DNA from: Clostridium_AD sp964467165
Lineage (GTDB): Bacteria > Bacillota > Clostridia > Clostridiales > Clostridiaceae
Assembly: GCA_964467165.1 (NCBI GenBank)
Contig: CAYXOL010000001.1
Location: forward strand, 1 to 64,000
Direction: 5' to 3'
DNA length: 64,000 nucleotides
Shown here: positions 17,239-27,270 of the stretch, in pieces
Layout: the number at the start of each line of letters is the position of its first letter
How positions within the stretch are numbered: the first letter of the stretch is position 1
Translations under genes and position numbers: made by a program
Notes under the pieces: model-generated
Database searches by the model: none
Seen by the model: the letters and a program-made list of their open reading frames with translations, nothing else
Told to the model about the DNA's origin: nothing

Positions 17239-18207
17239 TTAAACTTCCTTAAGCCACCTGCAAGCATCTATAGCATAATAAGTAATTATAATATTCGCCC
17301 CTGCTCTTTTTATTGATGTTAGCATCTCCATGGCAATACCTTTTTCATTAATAAGTCCCTTTTCAGCTGCTGCCTTAACCATTGCAAATTCTCCACTTAC
17401 ACTATAGGCAGCTATTGGCACATCAAATCTATCTCTTGCCCATCTTATTACATCAAGATATGAAAGCGCAGGTTTTACCATAACTATATCAGCGCCTTCG
17501 TTTATATCATCCTCAATCTCGCACATTGCCTCATTTATATTTGCTGGGTCCATTTGGTAGGTTTTTCTATCTCCTGATTGTGGTGCAGAGTGAGCTGCTT
17601 CTCTAAATGGGCCATAAAATGCTGATGAATACTTTGCACTATAAGACATTATTGATACATTTTTGAAATTATTTTCATCCAAGATATTTCTAATAGCTAA
17701 AACCCTTCCGTCCATCATATCAGAAGGTGCCACCATATCTGCTCCAGCTTTTGCATGGGATAATGCGATTTTTTGTATATAATGAAGCGTTGAATCATTG
17801 TCTATTTCACATCCGTGCAGTATTCCACAATGGCCATGGCTTGTAAATTGACACATGCAAATATCTGTAATCACTAAAAGATCCTTGCTTAGCTCCTTTA
17901 CTTTTCTTACAGCCCTTTGAACTATCCCGTCATCTATCCATGCTGAGGTTCCACACTCATCCTTGCTTTCTGGAAGTCCAAATAAAATAACTCCCCTAAT
18001 TCCAGCCTTTTCTACCTCATCTATTATTTCATAAAGTCTATCTACTGAAAAATGATAATTTCCTGGCATTGATGAAATCTCATGTTTTATATTTTCACCC
18101 TCCACAACAAATATTGGGAATATGAAGTCCTTGGGTGTCAATATTGTCTCTCTAACTAAATCCCTTATTGCGGTATTTGCTCTTAATCTTCGTCTTCTGT
18201 TAATCAT
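17239..18207 (-). CDS. hemB: Delta-aminolevulinic acid dehydratase (porphobilinogen synthase)
   Basis: This 322-residue enzyme condenses two 5-aminolevulinates to porphobilinogen in the cytoplasm. The three-cysteine zinc motif DICMCQFTSHGHCG is intact, so it is the zinc-dependent type. Both catalytic lysines are in the usual contexts, SYSAKYSSAFYGPFREA (about residue 195) and MVKPALSYLD (about residue 248). The ATG follows AAAAGGAG. It overlaps the cobA/hemD gene by 8 nt. hemA and hemL are not in the window. Confidence 0.96.
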   Translation of the reverse strand: MINRRRRLRANTAIRDLVRETILTPKDFIFPIFVVEGENIKHEISSMPGNYHFSVDRLYEIIDEVEKAGIRGVILFGLPESKDECGTSAWIDDGIVQRAVRKVKELSKDLLVITDICMCQFTSHGHCGILHGCEIDNDSTLHYIQKIALSHAKAGADMVAPSDMMDGRVLAIRNILDENNFKNVSIMSYSAKYSSAFYGPFREAAHSAPQSGDRKTYQMDPANINEAMCEIEDDINEGADIVMVKPALSYLDVIRWARDRFDVPIAAYSVSGEFAMVKAAAEKGLINEKGIAMEMLTSIKRAGANIIITYYAIDACRWLKEV

Positions 18208-19675
18208 TTTTTTCTCCTTTTAATTGCAACAAATTTTTGATTATTCCATCACTAGAATATTCATCGCATACACTATATTTAATATTATTTTTAATGAGTT
18301 CAGCCCCTGTTATAGGACCAATTGCTATACATTCTTTTTCCCTGATCTTTTCTATTCCAATCATTGATATCATATTTTTAACCGTTGAGGGACTTGTGAA
18401 AACAACAATATCAACATCCTCAAATACACCCTCATTTTGAAGCGTTCCCTGATGGGTTTCATAAATTGGTACCTCATCTACTGTACAATGAAGTTTCCTA
18501 AGCTGCACACCTAGATACTCCCTTGAACTTTTAGACCCTGGTATTAGTATTTTATCACCTGGTTTTACATGAGTTTTAAGTTCTTCTAGGAGAGATTCTG
18601 CTACAAATTGCTTTGCAATAATTAATGGATTTATGCCCATCGCTCTTATGGCCGCGGCAGTTGCAGGGCCAATTGCACAAAAATCACCACTTATATTTCT
18701 TATATCAATTTCTTTATCTTTTAGGCATTTAAAAAATAACTCAACTCCATTTACACTTGTAAAAACTAAATAATTATATGACCTTAGTTTTTCAAAATAA
18801 TCCACTAAATTTTCTGATGTATCCACTATTTTAATGGAATTTATTGCAGTTACCTGTGCGCCTAAATCAAGTAGTTTCTCACTAATTTCCACACTTTGCT
18901 GCTTTGACCGTGTAATACAAATGTTTTTTCCAAATAAAGGTTTTTTTTCATACCAATTAAGTTTTTCACTTAATTCAACAACACCGCCAACTACTATTAT
19001 ACAAGGGGATTTTAATCCTGCTTCGAAAACCTTACTGCAAATATTACTAAGGTTTCCCACAACCTTCTTTTGTTTTGAGGTTGACCCCCTCATAATAACA
19101 GCACATGGACATTGCGAATCCTTATTATTAGCCATTAGTGAACTTGTTATAACTCCTATATTTTTAAGTCCCATTAGGAAAACCAAAGTCCCACTTAGGT
19201 TTGCTACACTTTCCCAGTTAATATCTAATTTTTCTGCACTATGTCCTGTGAATACATGAAAACTCTGTGATATTCCCCTATGTGTTATTGGAATACCAGC
19301 ATAGTTTAAAACTGCTATAGGCGAAGTTATTCCTGGAATTACCTCAAAGTCAATTCCTTCACTTTCAAGCCTTAGTGCTTCCTCTCCCCCCCTTCCAAAT
19401 ACATAGGGATCGCCTCCCTTTATTCTGCAAACGGTATTTCCTTCTAAGGCGAGCTTCACAATCATATTATTTATTTCTTCTTGATTTTTATAATGACAAC
19501 CAGGTTCTTTTCCACAATAATATACTTTACATGTCTCATTTAAATATTTTAATAAACTATCATTAGCAAGTCTATCGTACAGCACTGCCGTACATTTCTC
19601 AAGAATCCTCTTGCCTTTAAGTGTTAAAAGCTCCTCATCTCCAGGGCCTGCACCAATCAAATATACCTTTGACAT
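18200..19675 (-). CDS. Uroporphyrinogen-III methyltransferase / uroporphyrinogen-III synthase fusion
   Basis: Bifunctional protein of about 491 residues. The N-terminal 245 residues are a CobA/CysG-type SAM methyltransferase (VYLIGAGPGDEELLTLKG, GGDPYVFGRGGEEA, GITSPIAVLNYAGIPITHRG). The C-terminal half is HemD-like (ICITRSKQQSVEISEKL, LVFTSVNGVE, VFTSPSTVKN). It therefore closes the tetrapyrrole ring and methylates it to precorrin-2. Start codons are clustered; the ATG at 19675 gives the canonical MSKVYLIGAGPG start and lies after GGTGATGG. The fusion is common in clostridia. Confidence 0.93.
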   Translation of the reverse strand: MSKVYLIGAGPGDEELLTLKGKRILEKCTAVLYDRLANDSLLKYLNETCKVYYCGKEPGCHYKNQEEINNMIVKLALEGNTVCRIKGGDPYVFGRGGEEALRLESEGIDFEVIPGITSPIAVLNYAGIPITHRGISQSFHVFTGHSAEKLDINWESVANLSGTLVFLMGLKNIGVITSSLMANNKDSQCPCAVIMRGSTSKQKKVVGNLSNICSKVFEAGLKSPCIIVVGGVVELSEKLNWYEKKPLFGKNICITRSKQQSVEISEKLLDLGAQVTAINSIKIVDTSENLVDYFEKLRSYNYLVFTSVNGVELFFKCLKDKEIDIRNISGDFCAIGPATAAAIRAMGINPLIIAKQFVAESLLEELKTHVKPGDKILIPGSKSSREYLGVQLRKLHCTVDEVPIYETHQGTLQNEGVFEDVDIVVFTSPSTVKNMISMIGIEKIREKECIAIGPITGAELIKNNIKYSVCDEYSSDGIIKNLLQLKGEKND

Positions 19676-19693
19676 AACCATCACCACACTCTC

Positions 19694-20566
19694 TTAATCA
19701 TTTAGTATCTTTTCACCAAGCAATTTTCCAAGATTAATATAATCGTATTTACTTCCCAATATGTCTTTTTTTATAAATTTTCCGTTAGTTTCAAATACAC
19801 CCTGTATGTACATATCTTCATTTTGTAATCTTGCATAGGCTCCAATTGGGGCATGACAACCTCCGTTTAAGCGTCTCATAAAGCTTCGTTCTGCATCAAC
19901 GCATATTCTGGTTTCAGCATCTTCGATACTTTTAAAAATATCAATATTAGAGTTATTCTTTAATATTTCAATTCCGATGGCACCTTGTCCAATTGCAGGT
20001 ACAATCTCCTCTACTTTAAAATATTGGGTTATAATACACTCCATTCCAAGTCTTTTTAATCCAGCTGCTGCTAGGATAATACCATCAAGATTTTCAGTTT
20101 CTATTTTATTCACTCTACTTTGGACATTTCCTCGTATGGATACCAATTCTAAATCAGGTCTTAATTGTAGAATTTGACTGGAACGCCTTTTGCTACTTGT
20201 TCCGATTCTAGCTCCCTTTGGTAAATCCTCAATCCTTATTCCGTTCATAGATATATAGGCGTCCCTTGGATCCTCACGAATAGGCATAGAAACCAATTCA
20301 AAACCATCTGGCATTTCGTAGGGAACATCCTTCATACTATGAACTGCCGCTTCAGCGCGCCCCTCAAGCATTGCCATTTCAATTTCCTTAACGAAAGCAC
20401 CCTTTCCGCCTATCTTATCAAGACTCACATCAAGGATTCTATCTCCTTTTGTATCTAGTAATATCTTTTCACATTTCAATTTATGTTTTTGGTATATCAT
20501 GTTCATTACAATATCGGTTTGAACCTGTGCAAGTTTACTTTTTCTTGATGCTATTATTATTCCCAA
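19694..20566 (-). CDS. hemC: Hydroxymethylbilane synthase (porphobilinogen deaminase)
   Basis: The enzyme joins four porphobilinogens to hydroxymethylbilane. Family blocks are ASRKSKLAQVQ, HSMKDVP, GTSSKRRSSQI and LNGGCHAPIGAYA, where the Cys carries the dipyrromethane cofactor. An ATG at 20581 is in frame, but its first codons contain a strong GGAGG site placed 7 nt before a TTG at 20566. The TTG start gives the normal short N-terminus (GIIIASRKS), so I choose it. About 290 residues, typical for HemC. Confidence 0.94.
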   Translation of the reverse strand: MGIIIASRKSKLAQVQTDIVMNMIYQKHKLKCEKILLDTKGDRILDVSLDKIGGKGAFVKEIEMAMLEGRAEAAVHSMKDVPYEMPDGFELVSMPIREDPRDAYISMNGIRIEDLPKGARIGTSSKRRSSQILQLRPDLELVSIRGNVQSRVNKIETENLDGIILAAAGLKRLGMECIITQYFKVEEIVPAIGQGAIGIEILKNNSNIDIFKSIEDAETRICVDAERSFMRRLNGGCHAPIGAYARLQNEDMYIQGVFETNGKFIKKDILGSKYDYINLGKLLGEKILND

Positions 20567-20608
20567 ATCATGACCCTCCATCTCGAAATATATATTTTGA
20601 ATGTTCTA

Positions 20609-21343
20609 TTAGCTAGATTGTAAAATTATTGCCAATAATTTATCAATATCATCTATTCCATCCTCAAATTCTCGTCCAATTATTATGGGGGTAATTCCAC
20701 ACATAACACAAGCCTCTATTTTTTGTGGTGTTCCTCCAACACTTCCACTGTCCTTCATAACAACATAATTAGCATTATATTCCTTGAAAATGCTAATATT
20801 AAGTTGTTCTGAAAATGGTCCTAGCATTCCAATAATATCCTTCATCTTAATATTATTATCTACACATTCTTGAATACTAAAAATTGTGGGAAGTACCCTA
20901 TATATAAATCTTTGCTTCTCTTTGATGGATTCAAAATCTTTTATATTTTTAATTCCAGTTGTAAATAGAACAGTTCCCTGAACTTCTTTTAAATATTCCA
21001 TACATTCTGATACAGAATTCACATAAATAACATTTTGAAACTCAGTTTTTTTACGTACAAATCTTATATATTTTGTGTTGGTATGAGTACAGGCAAATTG
21101 TGCATTTTCACTTACCTCAACTGCGTAAGGGTGAGACATATCTATTACAGTTTCAATATTTCGAGTTTTTATAAAGTCCACCATTTCCTCAGAGTTCATT
21201 CTAGAAATTATTACATTCTCATCCGCATCATCTATTACTTCGCTACCACTATATGTTGCAACGGAAATAATATACTTAAGCTTCCCTTTTATTGTGGATA
21301 CCAGACTAGTGCTTTCCGTGGTTCCTCCGATAATCCATATCAA
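20609..21343 (-). CDS. cobK: Precorrin-6A / cobalt-precorrin-6A reductase
   Basis: NAD(P)H-dependent reductase of 244 residues. The N-terminal IWIIGGTTES motif, DMSHPYAVEVSENA in the middle and MKDSGSVGGTPQKIEA near the C-terminus match the CobK/CbiJ family. It reduces cobalt-precorrin-6A in the corrin pathway. The start is TTG at 21343, which overlaps the cbiH stop and is preceded by AAGGGGG at suitable distance. Confidence 0.93.
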   Translation of the reverse strand: MIWIIGGTTESTSLVSTIKGKLKYIISVATYSGSEVIDDADENVIISRMNSEEMVDFIKTRNIETVIDMSHPYAVEVSENAQFACTHTNTKYIRFVRKKTEFQNVIYVNSVSECMEYLKEVQGTVLFTTGIKNIKDFESIKEKQRFIYRVLPTIFSIQECVDNNIKMKDIIGMLGPFSEQLNISIFKEYNANYVVMKDSGSVGGTPQKIEACVMCGITPIIIGREFEDGIDDIDKLLAIILQSS

Positions 21344-22059
21344 AGATTGTACCCCCTTGGAGTTATCATTTTTCCATTCTTCATATAGGTTTTGTTATTG
21401 CCGATTAGTACAACTGTCATCATATCTATAAATTCAAAATCTACTGTGTCAAGAGTTACAATTTTTCTTTCGTTGCCTTCTCTACCAGCATTTTTTATAA
21501 GACCTACTGGGACATCACCATTTTTGTACTTTCTTATTATCTCAATGGCCCTTTCTATTTGGGTTTTCCTACCTTTGCTTTTGGGATTATATATAGCTAT
21601 TACAAAATCAGCACTAGCCGCTGCATCAAGCCTTTTTTCAATAAGCTGCCAAGGCGTCAATAAATCACTAAGACTTATGGTACAAAAATCATGCATAATT
21701 GGGGCTCCTATCTCAGAAGCAGCACAAAATGCAGCACTAACTCCAGGGATTATCTCAACTTCTACATCCTGCGCAAGTTCAAGTATTAATCCAGCCATGC
21801 CGTAAAGTCCTGGATCACCAGTGCTTATAATGCATGTATCAAGACCATTTTTGGCCTCTTCCAGCGCCAATTTGCATCTTTCTATTTCACCCTTCATACC
21901 TGTTGAAATGATTTTTTTACCTACTATTATATCTTTCACAAGTTCTATATAAAACTTATATCCAACCACAACCTGACATTTTTTTATTACTTCTGCTGCC
22001 TTGTATGTAAGGTTATCAAGACCACCAGGGCCAATACCAACTACGTAAAGCTTAGCCAT
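21340..22059 (-). CDS. cbiH: Cobalt-precorrin-3B C17-methyltransferase
   Basis: SAM-dependent tetrapyrrole methylase of 239 residues. It has the N-terminal LYVVGIGPGGLDNLT signature, STGDPGLYGMAGLILE and the C17-methylase block YNPKSKGRKTQIERAIEI. It performs ring contraction and C17 methylation together with CbiG chemistry. It overlaps both neighbours by a few nucleotides. Confidence 0.95.
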   Translation of the reverse strand: MAKLYVVGIGPGGLDNLTYKAAEVIKKCQVVVGYKFYIELVKDIIVGKKIISTGMKGEIERCKLALEEAKNGLDTCIISTGDPGLYGMAGLILELAQDVEVEIIPGVSAAFCAASEIGAPIMHDFCTISLSDLLTPWQLIEKRLDAAASADFVIAIYNPKSKGRKTQIERAIEIIRKYKNGDVPVGLIKNAGREGNERKIVTLDTVDFEFIDMMTVVLIGNNKTYMKNGKMITPRGYNL

Positions 22060-23024
22060 TAATTTCCTCCTTTAGAAATAGCAATTGTTATCCCATTTAT
22101 TGCGGCTTTCGGAACTATTATTTCTCCACCAGCAATATATGCACAGGGCTCACATACGGAGGTTACTCCAATTGTGCTATTAACAAATACGCTTTTATTA
22201 AATTTATCTTGGACAACTTTGATATCTTCCCTGGAAATTATCTTCATTTCACATTTTAGATATCTGCAGGCCTCTATTATACCTTGCTCATCTTGCTTTA
22301 CATCTACCGTTGCAATTTGCTTTATACATTTTATGCTTAAATTATTCTCACTAAATACTGACCTTAGTGCACTGAGTATATCATCCATGGTTTTACCACG
22401 TCTGCAACCGAGCCCAACTGTAATATTTTTTGGTCTTAAAATACAACTAGGCTTATCATAATTAATATGAAGTTTTGATAAAACAAATATAGCTCCAGCT
22501 TCCTGGTTGTCTACAATATTACTATATCCTATTTTAGCTTCAATTTCAGATTGTAGCCTAATAGCCTCTCCATCTAGCATCATTGCCGTAATTTTTTTTG
22601 CATCATCCATATTTTCAATAAAGAGATTATTTCTTTTTGCAAACATATCAACAGCTTCTATGCGTCTACCATCTGAAGCCGTTGTAATTATTGCTTGGCA
22701 TTTAAGATCCTCTGCAATACTTATTGCAAGTTCATTTGCTCCACCAATATGTCCCGATAAAAGACTTATTGCGTATCTTCCTAGGTCATCAACTACAATT
22801 ATTGCAGGGTCAACTAACTTACTTTTTATATAAGGTGCGGATATTCTAATTGCTATTCCCGTAGAAGAAATAAAAATAATTCCCTGGTACTCACCAAAAA
22901 TATTATCTAGATTGCTTTTATAATTCTCTTTTGAAAATATTTGTATTTCATTATCTGAGGAGTATTTTATTCTCTCTGCAATTGCTTCTCCGCTTGCTGT
23001 AAATGCAAGGCAGGCAATTTTCAT
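22059..23024 (-). CDS. cbiG: Cobalt-precorrin-5A hydrolase
   Basis: Protein of 321 residues with the three CbiG parts: an N-terminal domain (KIACLAFTASGEAIAERI), a middle GHIGGANELAISIAEDL block, and a C-terminal domain with GLGCRRGKTMDDI and ATVDVKQDE. It opens the lactone ring and releases acetaldehyde (the two-carbon fragment) from cobalt-precorrin-5A. It is placed between cbiF and cbiH, as usual in anaerobic operons. Confidence 0.95.
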   Translation of the reverse strand: MKIACLAFTASGEAIAERIKYSSDNEIQIFSKENYKSNLDNIFGEYQGIIFISSTGIAIRISAPYIKSKLVDPAIIVVDDLGRYAISLLSGHIGGANELAISIAEDLKCQAIITTASDGRRIEAVDMFAKRNNLFIENMDDAKKITAMMLDGEAIRLQSEIEAKIGYSNIVDNQEAGAIFVLSKLHINYDKPSCILRPKNITVGLGCRRGKTMDDILSALRSVFSENNLSIKCIKQIATVDVKQDEQGIIEACRYLKCEMKIISREDIKVVQDKFNKSVFVNSTIGVTSVCEPCAYIAGGEIIVPKAAINGITIAISKGGN

Positions 23025-23776
23025 TTTATTCCCTTGCGAAATGCATGTGTAAATTCAGGATGGTATAATAGTGAACGATCATATTCGCCCTCTATAAAGT
23101 CTCCTACTAAAATTTGAGAAAAATTTCCTATACCCTCAGTTCTTACTTTTTCAGCGATATTGTTAAGTCTTCCCATAAGGATTTTTTCATCAGGCCAAGT
23201 GGCTTTATAGACAACTGCCACTGGAACATCATCTCTGCCATAGCCCTTAATAAGTTTTGCTACTACATTTTCAATATCTTGAACTGATAAGAAAATCGCC
23301 ATAGAGCATTTATGGGCAGCAAGTTTTTCTAAATCCTCCTCAGGTGGAACAGGAGTTCTACCTTCCATTCTAGTAATTATAACTGTTTGACTTACGTTTG
23401 GAAGAGTAAATTCCTTTTTAATGGCTGCTGCACTTGCAGTAAATGAACTTACGCCTGGTATAATACTATATTCCTTATTATGTTTATCCAGTTCATCCAT
23501 TTGTTCTCTTATGGCACCATATATTGAAGGATCTCCAGTATGAAGTCTCACAACAATTTTATCACTATTTTCTTCACTTACCATTACCGAAATAACCTCT
23601 TCGAGAGTCATGGAAGCACTATTATATTTTTTAAAGTCACTTTTGCAAAACTTTAAATGTTCTACCCATACCAGTGAACCTGCATATATAACCACGTCAG
23701 CAGTTTCTAAAATTCTTCTTCCCTTAACGGTTATTAAATCAACATCCCCTGGTCCTGCACCTACAAAATAGATCAT
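23021..23776 (-). CDS. cbiF: Cobalt-precorrin-4 C11-methyltransferase
   Basis: SAM-dependent methylase of 251 residues with VGAGPGDVDLITVKG, YAGSLV (typical of CbiF/CobM), HTGDPSIYGAIREQ and RMEGRTPVPPEEDLEKLA. It methylates C11 in the anaerobic corrin pathway. It overlaps cbiG by 4 nt. Confidence 0.96.
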   Translation of the reverse strand: MIYFVGAGPGDVDLITVKGRRILETADVVIYAGSLVWVEHLKFCKSDFKKYNSASMTLEEVISVMVSEENSDKIVVRLHTGDPSIYGAIREQMDELDKHNKEYSIIPGVSSFTASAAAIKKEFTLPNVSQTVIITRMEGRTPVPPEEDLEKLAAHKCSMAIFLSVQDIENVVAKLIKGYGRDDVPVAVVYKATWPDEKILMGRLNNIAEKVRTEGIGNFSQILVGDFIEGEYDRSLLYHPEFTHAFRKGIK

Positions 23777-23778
23777 TA

Positions 23779-24435
23779 TTATTTCCTCCTTGCATATATC
23801 AAAGACATATAGTCATTGTCAGCGAGTATTTCTGATTTTTCGTATAATACGGCTTCATTTTCCTGTGTGCATCTTTTTACACAAACATATTCAAAGCCAT
23901 GTTTTGTTAGTTTGTCAATTATGTCTAATTTATTTCTTATTATCTTTAGTACGCATACTGTGTCGACCCTTTTTAATATTTCTTCATCTAAGTTTCCATC
24001 CGCAAGATAAAAACTTTCATCCTTTAGCGTTAGTGGCAATGAAAGTCTTGCAGCAGCTGCATTAAATGAAGTAATCCCTGGAATAGTTTCCACATTAAGC
24101 TCCATTTTTTCAAGCTGTACCATTAAGTATAAATAAGTACTGTAGGTCATTGGATCTCCAAGGGTTAGAAATACGCCCACCTGATCTTCACCTAGAATCT
24201 CATTTATTTTTATTGCTGCATTGATGTATCTTTCATCATTGTCCTCACCCATAGGAAATTCAATTTCAATAACTTTCTTGTCAGTTATATAATCACTAAC
24301 TATTTTTCCGGCAAGACTCTTTCCCTTACTACTAGGCAAAAATACATAATCACAACTGCGGATTAGATTATAGCCCTTAAGTGTAATAAGCCCCGCATCC
24401 CCTGGTCCTACTCCTATTCCATAAACTGTTCTCAT
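23779..24435 (-). CDS. cbiL: Cobalt-factor II / precorrin-2 C20-methyltransferase
   Basis: Methylase of 218 residues with YGIGVGPGDAGLITLKG, the CbiL/CobI-type FLPSSKGKSLAGKI segment and LTLGDPMTYSTYLYL. It adds the C20 methyl group and is the first methylation after cobalt insertion. It lies 2 nt upstream of cbiF and overlaps cbiT. Confidence 0.95.
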   Translation of the reverse strand: MRTVYGIGVGPGDAGLITLKGYNLIRSCDYVFLPSSKGKSLAGKIVSDYITDKKVIEIEFPMGEDNDERYINAAIKINEILGEDQVGVFLTLGDPMTYSTYLYLMVQLEKMELNVETIPGITSFNAAAARLSLPLTLKDESFYLADGNLDEEILKRVDTVCVLKIIRNKLDIIDKLTKHGFEYVCVKRCTQENEAVLYEKSEILADNDYMSLIYARRK

Positions 24436-24983
24436 ATTTTTCTCCCCTTAACTATATATACAGGATTTTGGCCCTTCATAAGACCAAGCCTATCCATAAC
24501 TGCGCATTGAATAAGTCTAACCTCAATATCTTCATAGTGCAATTGTTTTAATGAATTCTTAAATTCAATCATATTGTCAGGAATAATAAAATTCCCACAA
24601 ATAACACCACCACTTGGTAGTTTTTCATCTGTAGCGCAAACAATGTCTGTAAGCTTTCCACCGCTGCCACCTATAAAACATTTGTTAAAACCATCAATAT
24701 TTACAAGTACCTCAGGGGCATATCCACCGATGACTTTCACATCTACATTGAATTTTTCAGCATTTTTAACAATCAGTTCTTGACCCTGAGGCTCTTTTTC
24801 AACTGCAAATACCTTTGCGCCAAGTATCGCTGCTTGAATAGATATTGAACCACTTCCTGCGCCAACATCTAAAAATATATCATCAACTGATATATCAAGC
24901 ATTGCAAGGGTCAGTGCTCTAACCTCAAATTTGGTCATAGGGATCTTTCCACGTATAAAATCCTCATCTCTAAGCCATTTCAT
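24432..24983 (-). CDS. cbiT: Cobalt-precorrin-6B C15-methyltransferase / decarboxylase
   Basis: Class I SAM methyltransferase of 183 residues with motif I FLDVGAGSGSISIQAA, acidic post-I FAVEKEPQG and FIGGSGGKL. This is CbiT as a stand-alone protein; with CbiE it corresponds to the CobL fusion of aerobic pathways. It starts inside the end of cbiE, so the pair is translationally coupled. Confidence 0.95.
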   Translation of the reverse strand: MKWLRDEDFIRGKIPMTKFEVRALTLAMLDISVDDIFLDVGAGSGSISIQAAILGAKVFAVEKEPQGQELIVKNAEKFNVDVKVIGGYAPEVLVNIDGFNKCFIGGSGGKLTDIVCATDEKLPSGGVICGNFIIPDNMIEFKNSLKQLHYEDIEVRLIQCAVMDRLGLMKGQNPVYIVKGRKI

Positions 24984-25566
24984 TTTCTATCACCACAACT
25001 GAGATATTACCTGCAAATTCTATATCTTCACCTATATTATTAATTAATATAACTTCTTCATCATAAGACAGGTTATACCCCGTATATATTTTCCCAATTA
25101 CCCCTAGAGTATGTAATTTTTTAGATATGAAATCCGGGGTGTTTTTGCTATCTGTAAGTATTACCGAGCGCTTACTTCTAATAACAGTCTCAAGGCTTGT
25201 GTCCCTTCCATGAAGACTTATAAGTAAAGCATCCTGCCAACTTTTTTTTAGTTTCGACATCATATATTGGAAGGAAGAAATTCCTGGTATTACATCATCC
25301 ACTATAACATCATTTTTCAATAAATAATCTATAATACCAAAAAAGCAAGGATCTCCTGAGGCAAGTATTGCTATATTTACACTACTGTCTATGTTATCTA
25401 TTATTTCTTGAACTCTACTTACGCAAATAACATGGTTTACTATCATTTTTGCGGTATTTGATATTCTCCCAAAAGCAATTACCTTGTCCGCTGATTTTAT
25501 TGCATTTATTGCTTCCATTGTTAGGTAATTTATATTTCCCGGCCCCATACCAATAACTTTAATCAT
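24970..25566 (-). CDS. cbiE: Cobalt-precorrin-7 C5-methyltransferase
   Basis: Tetrapyrrole methylase of 198 residues: IKVIGMGPGNINYLTMEA, ILASGDPCFFGIIDYLL and ISLHGRD. It methylates C5 of the corrin ring and partners CbiT. Stop and start overlaps with cbiD and cbiT show a tight operon. Confidence 0.95.
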   Translation of the reverse strand: MIKVIGMGPGNINYLTMEAINAIKSADKVIAFGRISNTAKMIVNHVICVSRVQEIIDNIDSSVNIAILASGDPCFFGIIDYLLKNDVIVDDVIPGISSFQYMMSKLKKSWQDALLISLHGRDTSLETVIRSKRSVILTDSKNTPDFISKKLHTLGVIGKIYTGYNLSYDEEVILINNIGEDIEFAGNISVVVIENEMA

Positions 25567-26660
25567 AACCTAACCCCCAATATTCCATAATCCATTGAAT
25601 ACATAATTACATCAATGCTACACTGATTATCATCATCTTTAATGTATCTCTTGATTCTGTAAGCACAGCCCTCTACCATATTATTTATTACAACTGAATA
25701 ATCCTTATCTATTATAATCTTAAGTGCTTCCTCAGAAGTCTTACATTCATTAACAGAATTTATTAAACTAAGAGGAGCTCCATTTAATGCAAGATAATAG
25801 ACAAAGGCTTCTATTCTAACATCACAAATCTTACTATGTGTATTAAAGGCTCCAATAGAAAGTTTACAAAGTTTCCCAATATGCCCTACTAGGGTTATTT
25901 TTTCAAATCCCTTATTCTTTGAATAAAGTAGCATATCACCTATAAAGTTTGATATTTTAATCTTAGCTCCATGAAGATTTAAGTTCTCCACAACATTTTC
26001 ACCATAATTTCCGAGAAATAGAACTATTTCTCTCATGCCTTTGTCATAAGCGTCATCAATTTCTAAATATATACTTTTTTTAAGAGCTTCCTCTGACATT
26101 GGCTCCACTATGCCCTTAGTTCCAATTATGGATATACCATCAATTATTCCAAGATTAGAATTAAAGGTTTTCTTAGCAATTTCCCTCCCCATAGGTGCGT
26201 AAATTAATACATTAAAACCACAGTTTGATATCTTTGATAATTCATCGGTAATCATTTTTCTTGGAACAGGATTTATTGCCGCCGTGCCACTATTTCCCCA
26301 AAATCCACTTCTAGTTATTAAACCGATGCCCTCACCGCCATCTATAAGGATTTTCGCATCATCCCTTTTGCTCACTCTTGCATATATTTCTATCTTATCC
26401 GTAGAGTCAGGGTCGTCACCAGCATCCTTTACAATGCAGCAAGATACGCTCTCTTCCTCAATATGAATGTTCAGAAGGTTCAAAGTAAGTACTATTCCAG
26501 CAGGGGTATCTATAGTAATTTTTTCTAGTTTTTCTCCACTTAATAACATTTCTGCTGCAGCCTTTGCCGCACCGGTGGCGCAGCTTCCAGTGGTATATCC
26601 ACATCTAAGACTTTTTCCATACTTTATTATATAATTATCATTCATCCCTGTTGCCGTCAT
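25563..26660 (-). CDS. cbiD: Cobalt-precorrin-5B C1-methyltransferase
   Basis: Protein of 365 residues with the CbiD hallmark LRCGYTTGSCATGAAKAA near the N-terminus, DAGDDPDSTDKIEIYARV, and GHIGKLCKLSIGAFNTHSK. It methylates C1 in the anaerobic pathway and is unrelated to the other methylases. The exact start is uncertain: ATG codons at 26660 and 26645 both lie in the end of cbiC and neither has a clear ribosome-binding site. Confidence 0.95.
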   Translation of the reverse strand: MTATGMNDNYIIKYGKSLRCGYTTGSCATGAAKAAAEMLLSGEKLEKITIDTPAGIVLTLNLLNIHIEEESVSCCIVKDAGDDPDSTDKIEIYARVSKRDDAKILIDGGEGIGLITRSGFWGNSGTAAINPVPRKMITDELSKISNCGFNVLIYAPMGREIAKKTFNSNLGIIDGISIIGTKGIVEPMSEEALKKSIYLEIDDAYDKGMREIVLFLGNYGENVVENLNLHGAKIKISNFIGDMLLYSKNKGFEKITLVGHIGKLCKLSIGAFNTHSKICDVRIEAFVYYLALNGAPLSLINSVNECKTSEEALKIIIDKDYSVVINNMVEGCAYRIKRYIKDDDNQCSIDVIMYSMDYGILGVRL

Positions 26661-27270
26661 TTGCCATATAAATTAATGCATTTACAATGGATGCGGCTAC
26701 ATTGCTTCCGCCTTTTGTACCTATGGTTGTTATTGAAGGTATATCAAATCCTCTAATATACTCCTTAGATTCTGCAGCTCCTACAAATCCAACTGGAACA
26801 CCAATAATAAGCTTTGGTGTAACCTTATTATCGTTTATAAGTTCTCCTATCCTGTAGAGTGCAGTAGGCGCATTACCTATTACAAAAATGTCAACTTTTT
26901 CACTGGCCGCGTAATCCATAGATGCCATGGAACGTGTTATACCCTTTAGTTTTGCATTTTTAAATATTTCATCGTGAGCAATAAAACATTCTACGGTACA
27001 ATTTAATTTTTCAAGGGCCCTTTTATTTATTCCTGAAAAAGCCATGGTGGTATCAGTTACGATTCTACACCCAGCCTTTATTGCCTTAATACCTTCCTCT
27101 ATTGCGCCTGGTTTAATACTCACTATATTCTTGTAATCAAAATCTCCAGTGGTATGTATCGTTCTTTCTACAATCTTAAGCTCCAAAGGATTAAATCCAT
27201 GATCCCCTAGTTCTGCTTCAATTATATCCATACTCTTATACTCTATTTCCATAGGTTTTTTTAAATACAT
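26638..27270 (-). CDS. cbiC: Cobalt-precorrin-8 methylmutase
   Basis: CbiC/CobH-type protein of 210 residues. Typical blocks are VERTIHTTGDFDY, DTTMAFSGINK, VIGNAPTALYRI and GVPVGFVGAAESKE. It moves the methyl group from C11 to C12 to give cobyrinic acid. The ATG follows AGAGGGAG and overlaps the end of cbiX. Confidence 0.96.
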   Translation of the reverse strand: MYLKKPMEIEYKSMDIIEAELGDHGFNPLELKIVERTIHTTGDFDYKNIVSIKPGAIEEGIKAIKAGCRIVTDTTMAFSGINKRALEKLNCTVECFIAHDEIFKNAKLKGITRSMASMDYAASEKVDIFVIGNAPTALYRIGELINDNKVTPKLIIGVPVGFVGAAESKEYIRGFDIPSITTIGTKGGSNVAASIVNALIYMANDGNRDE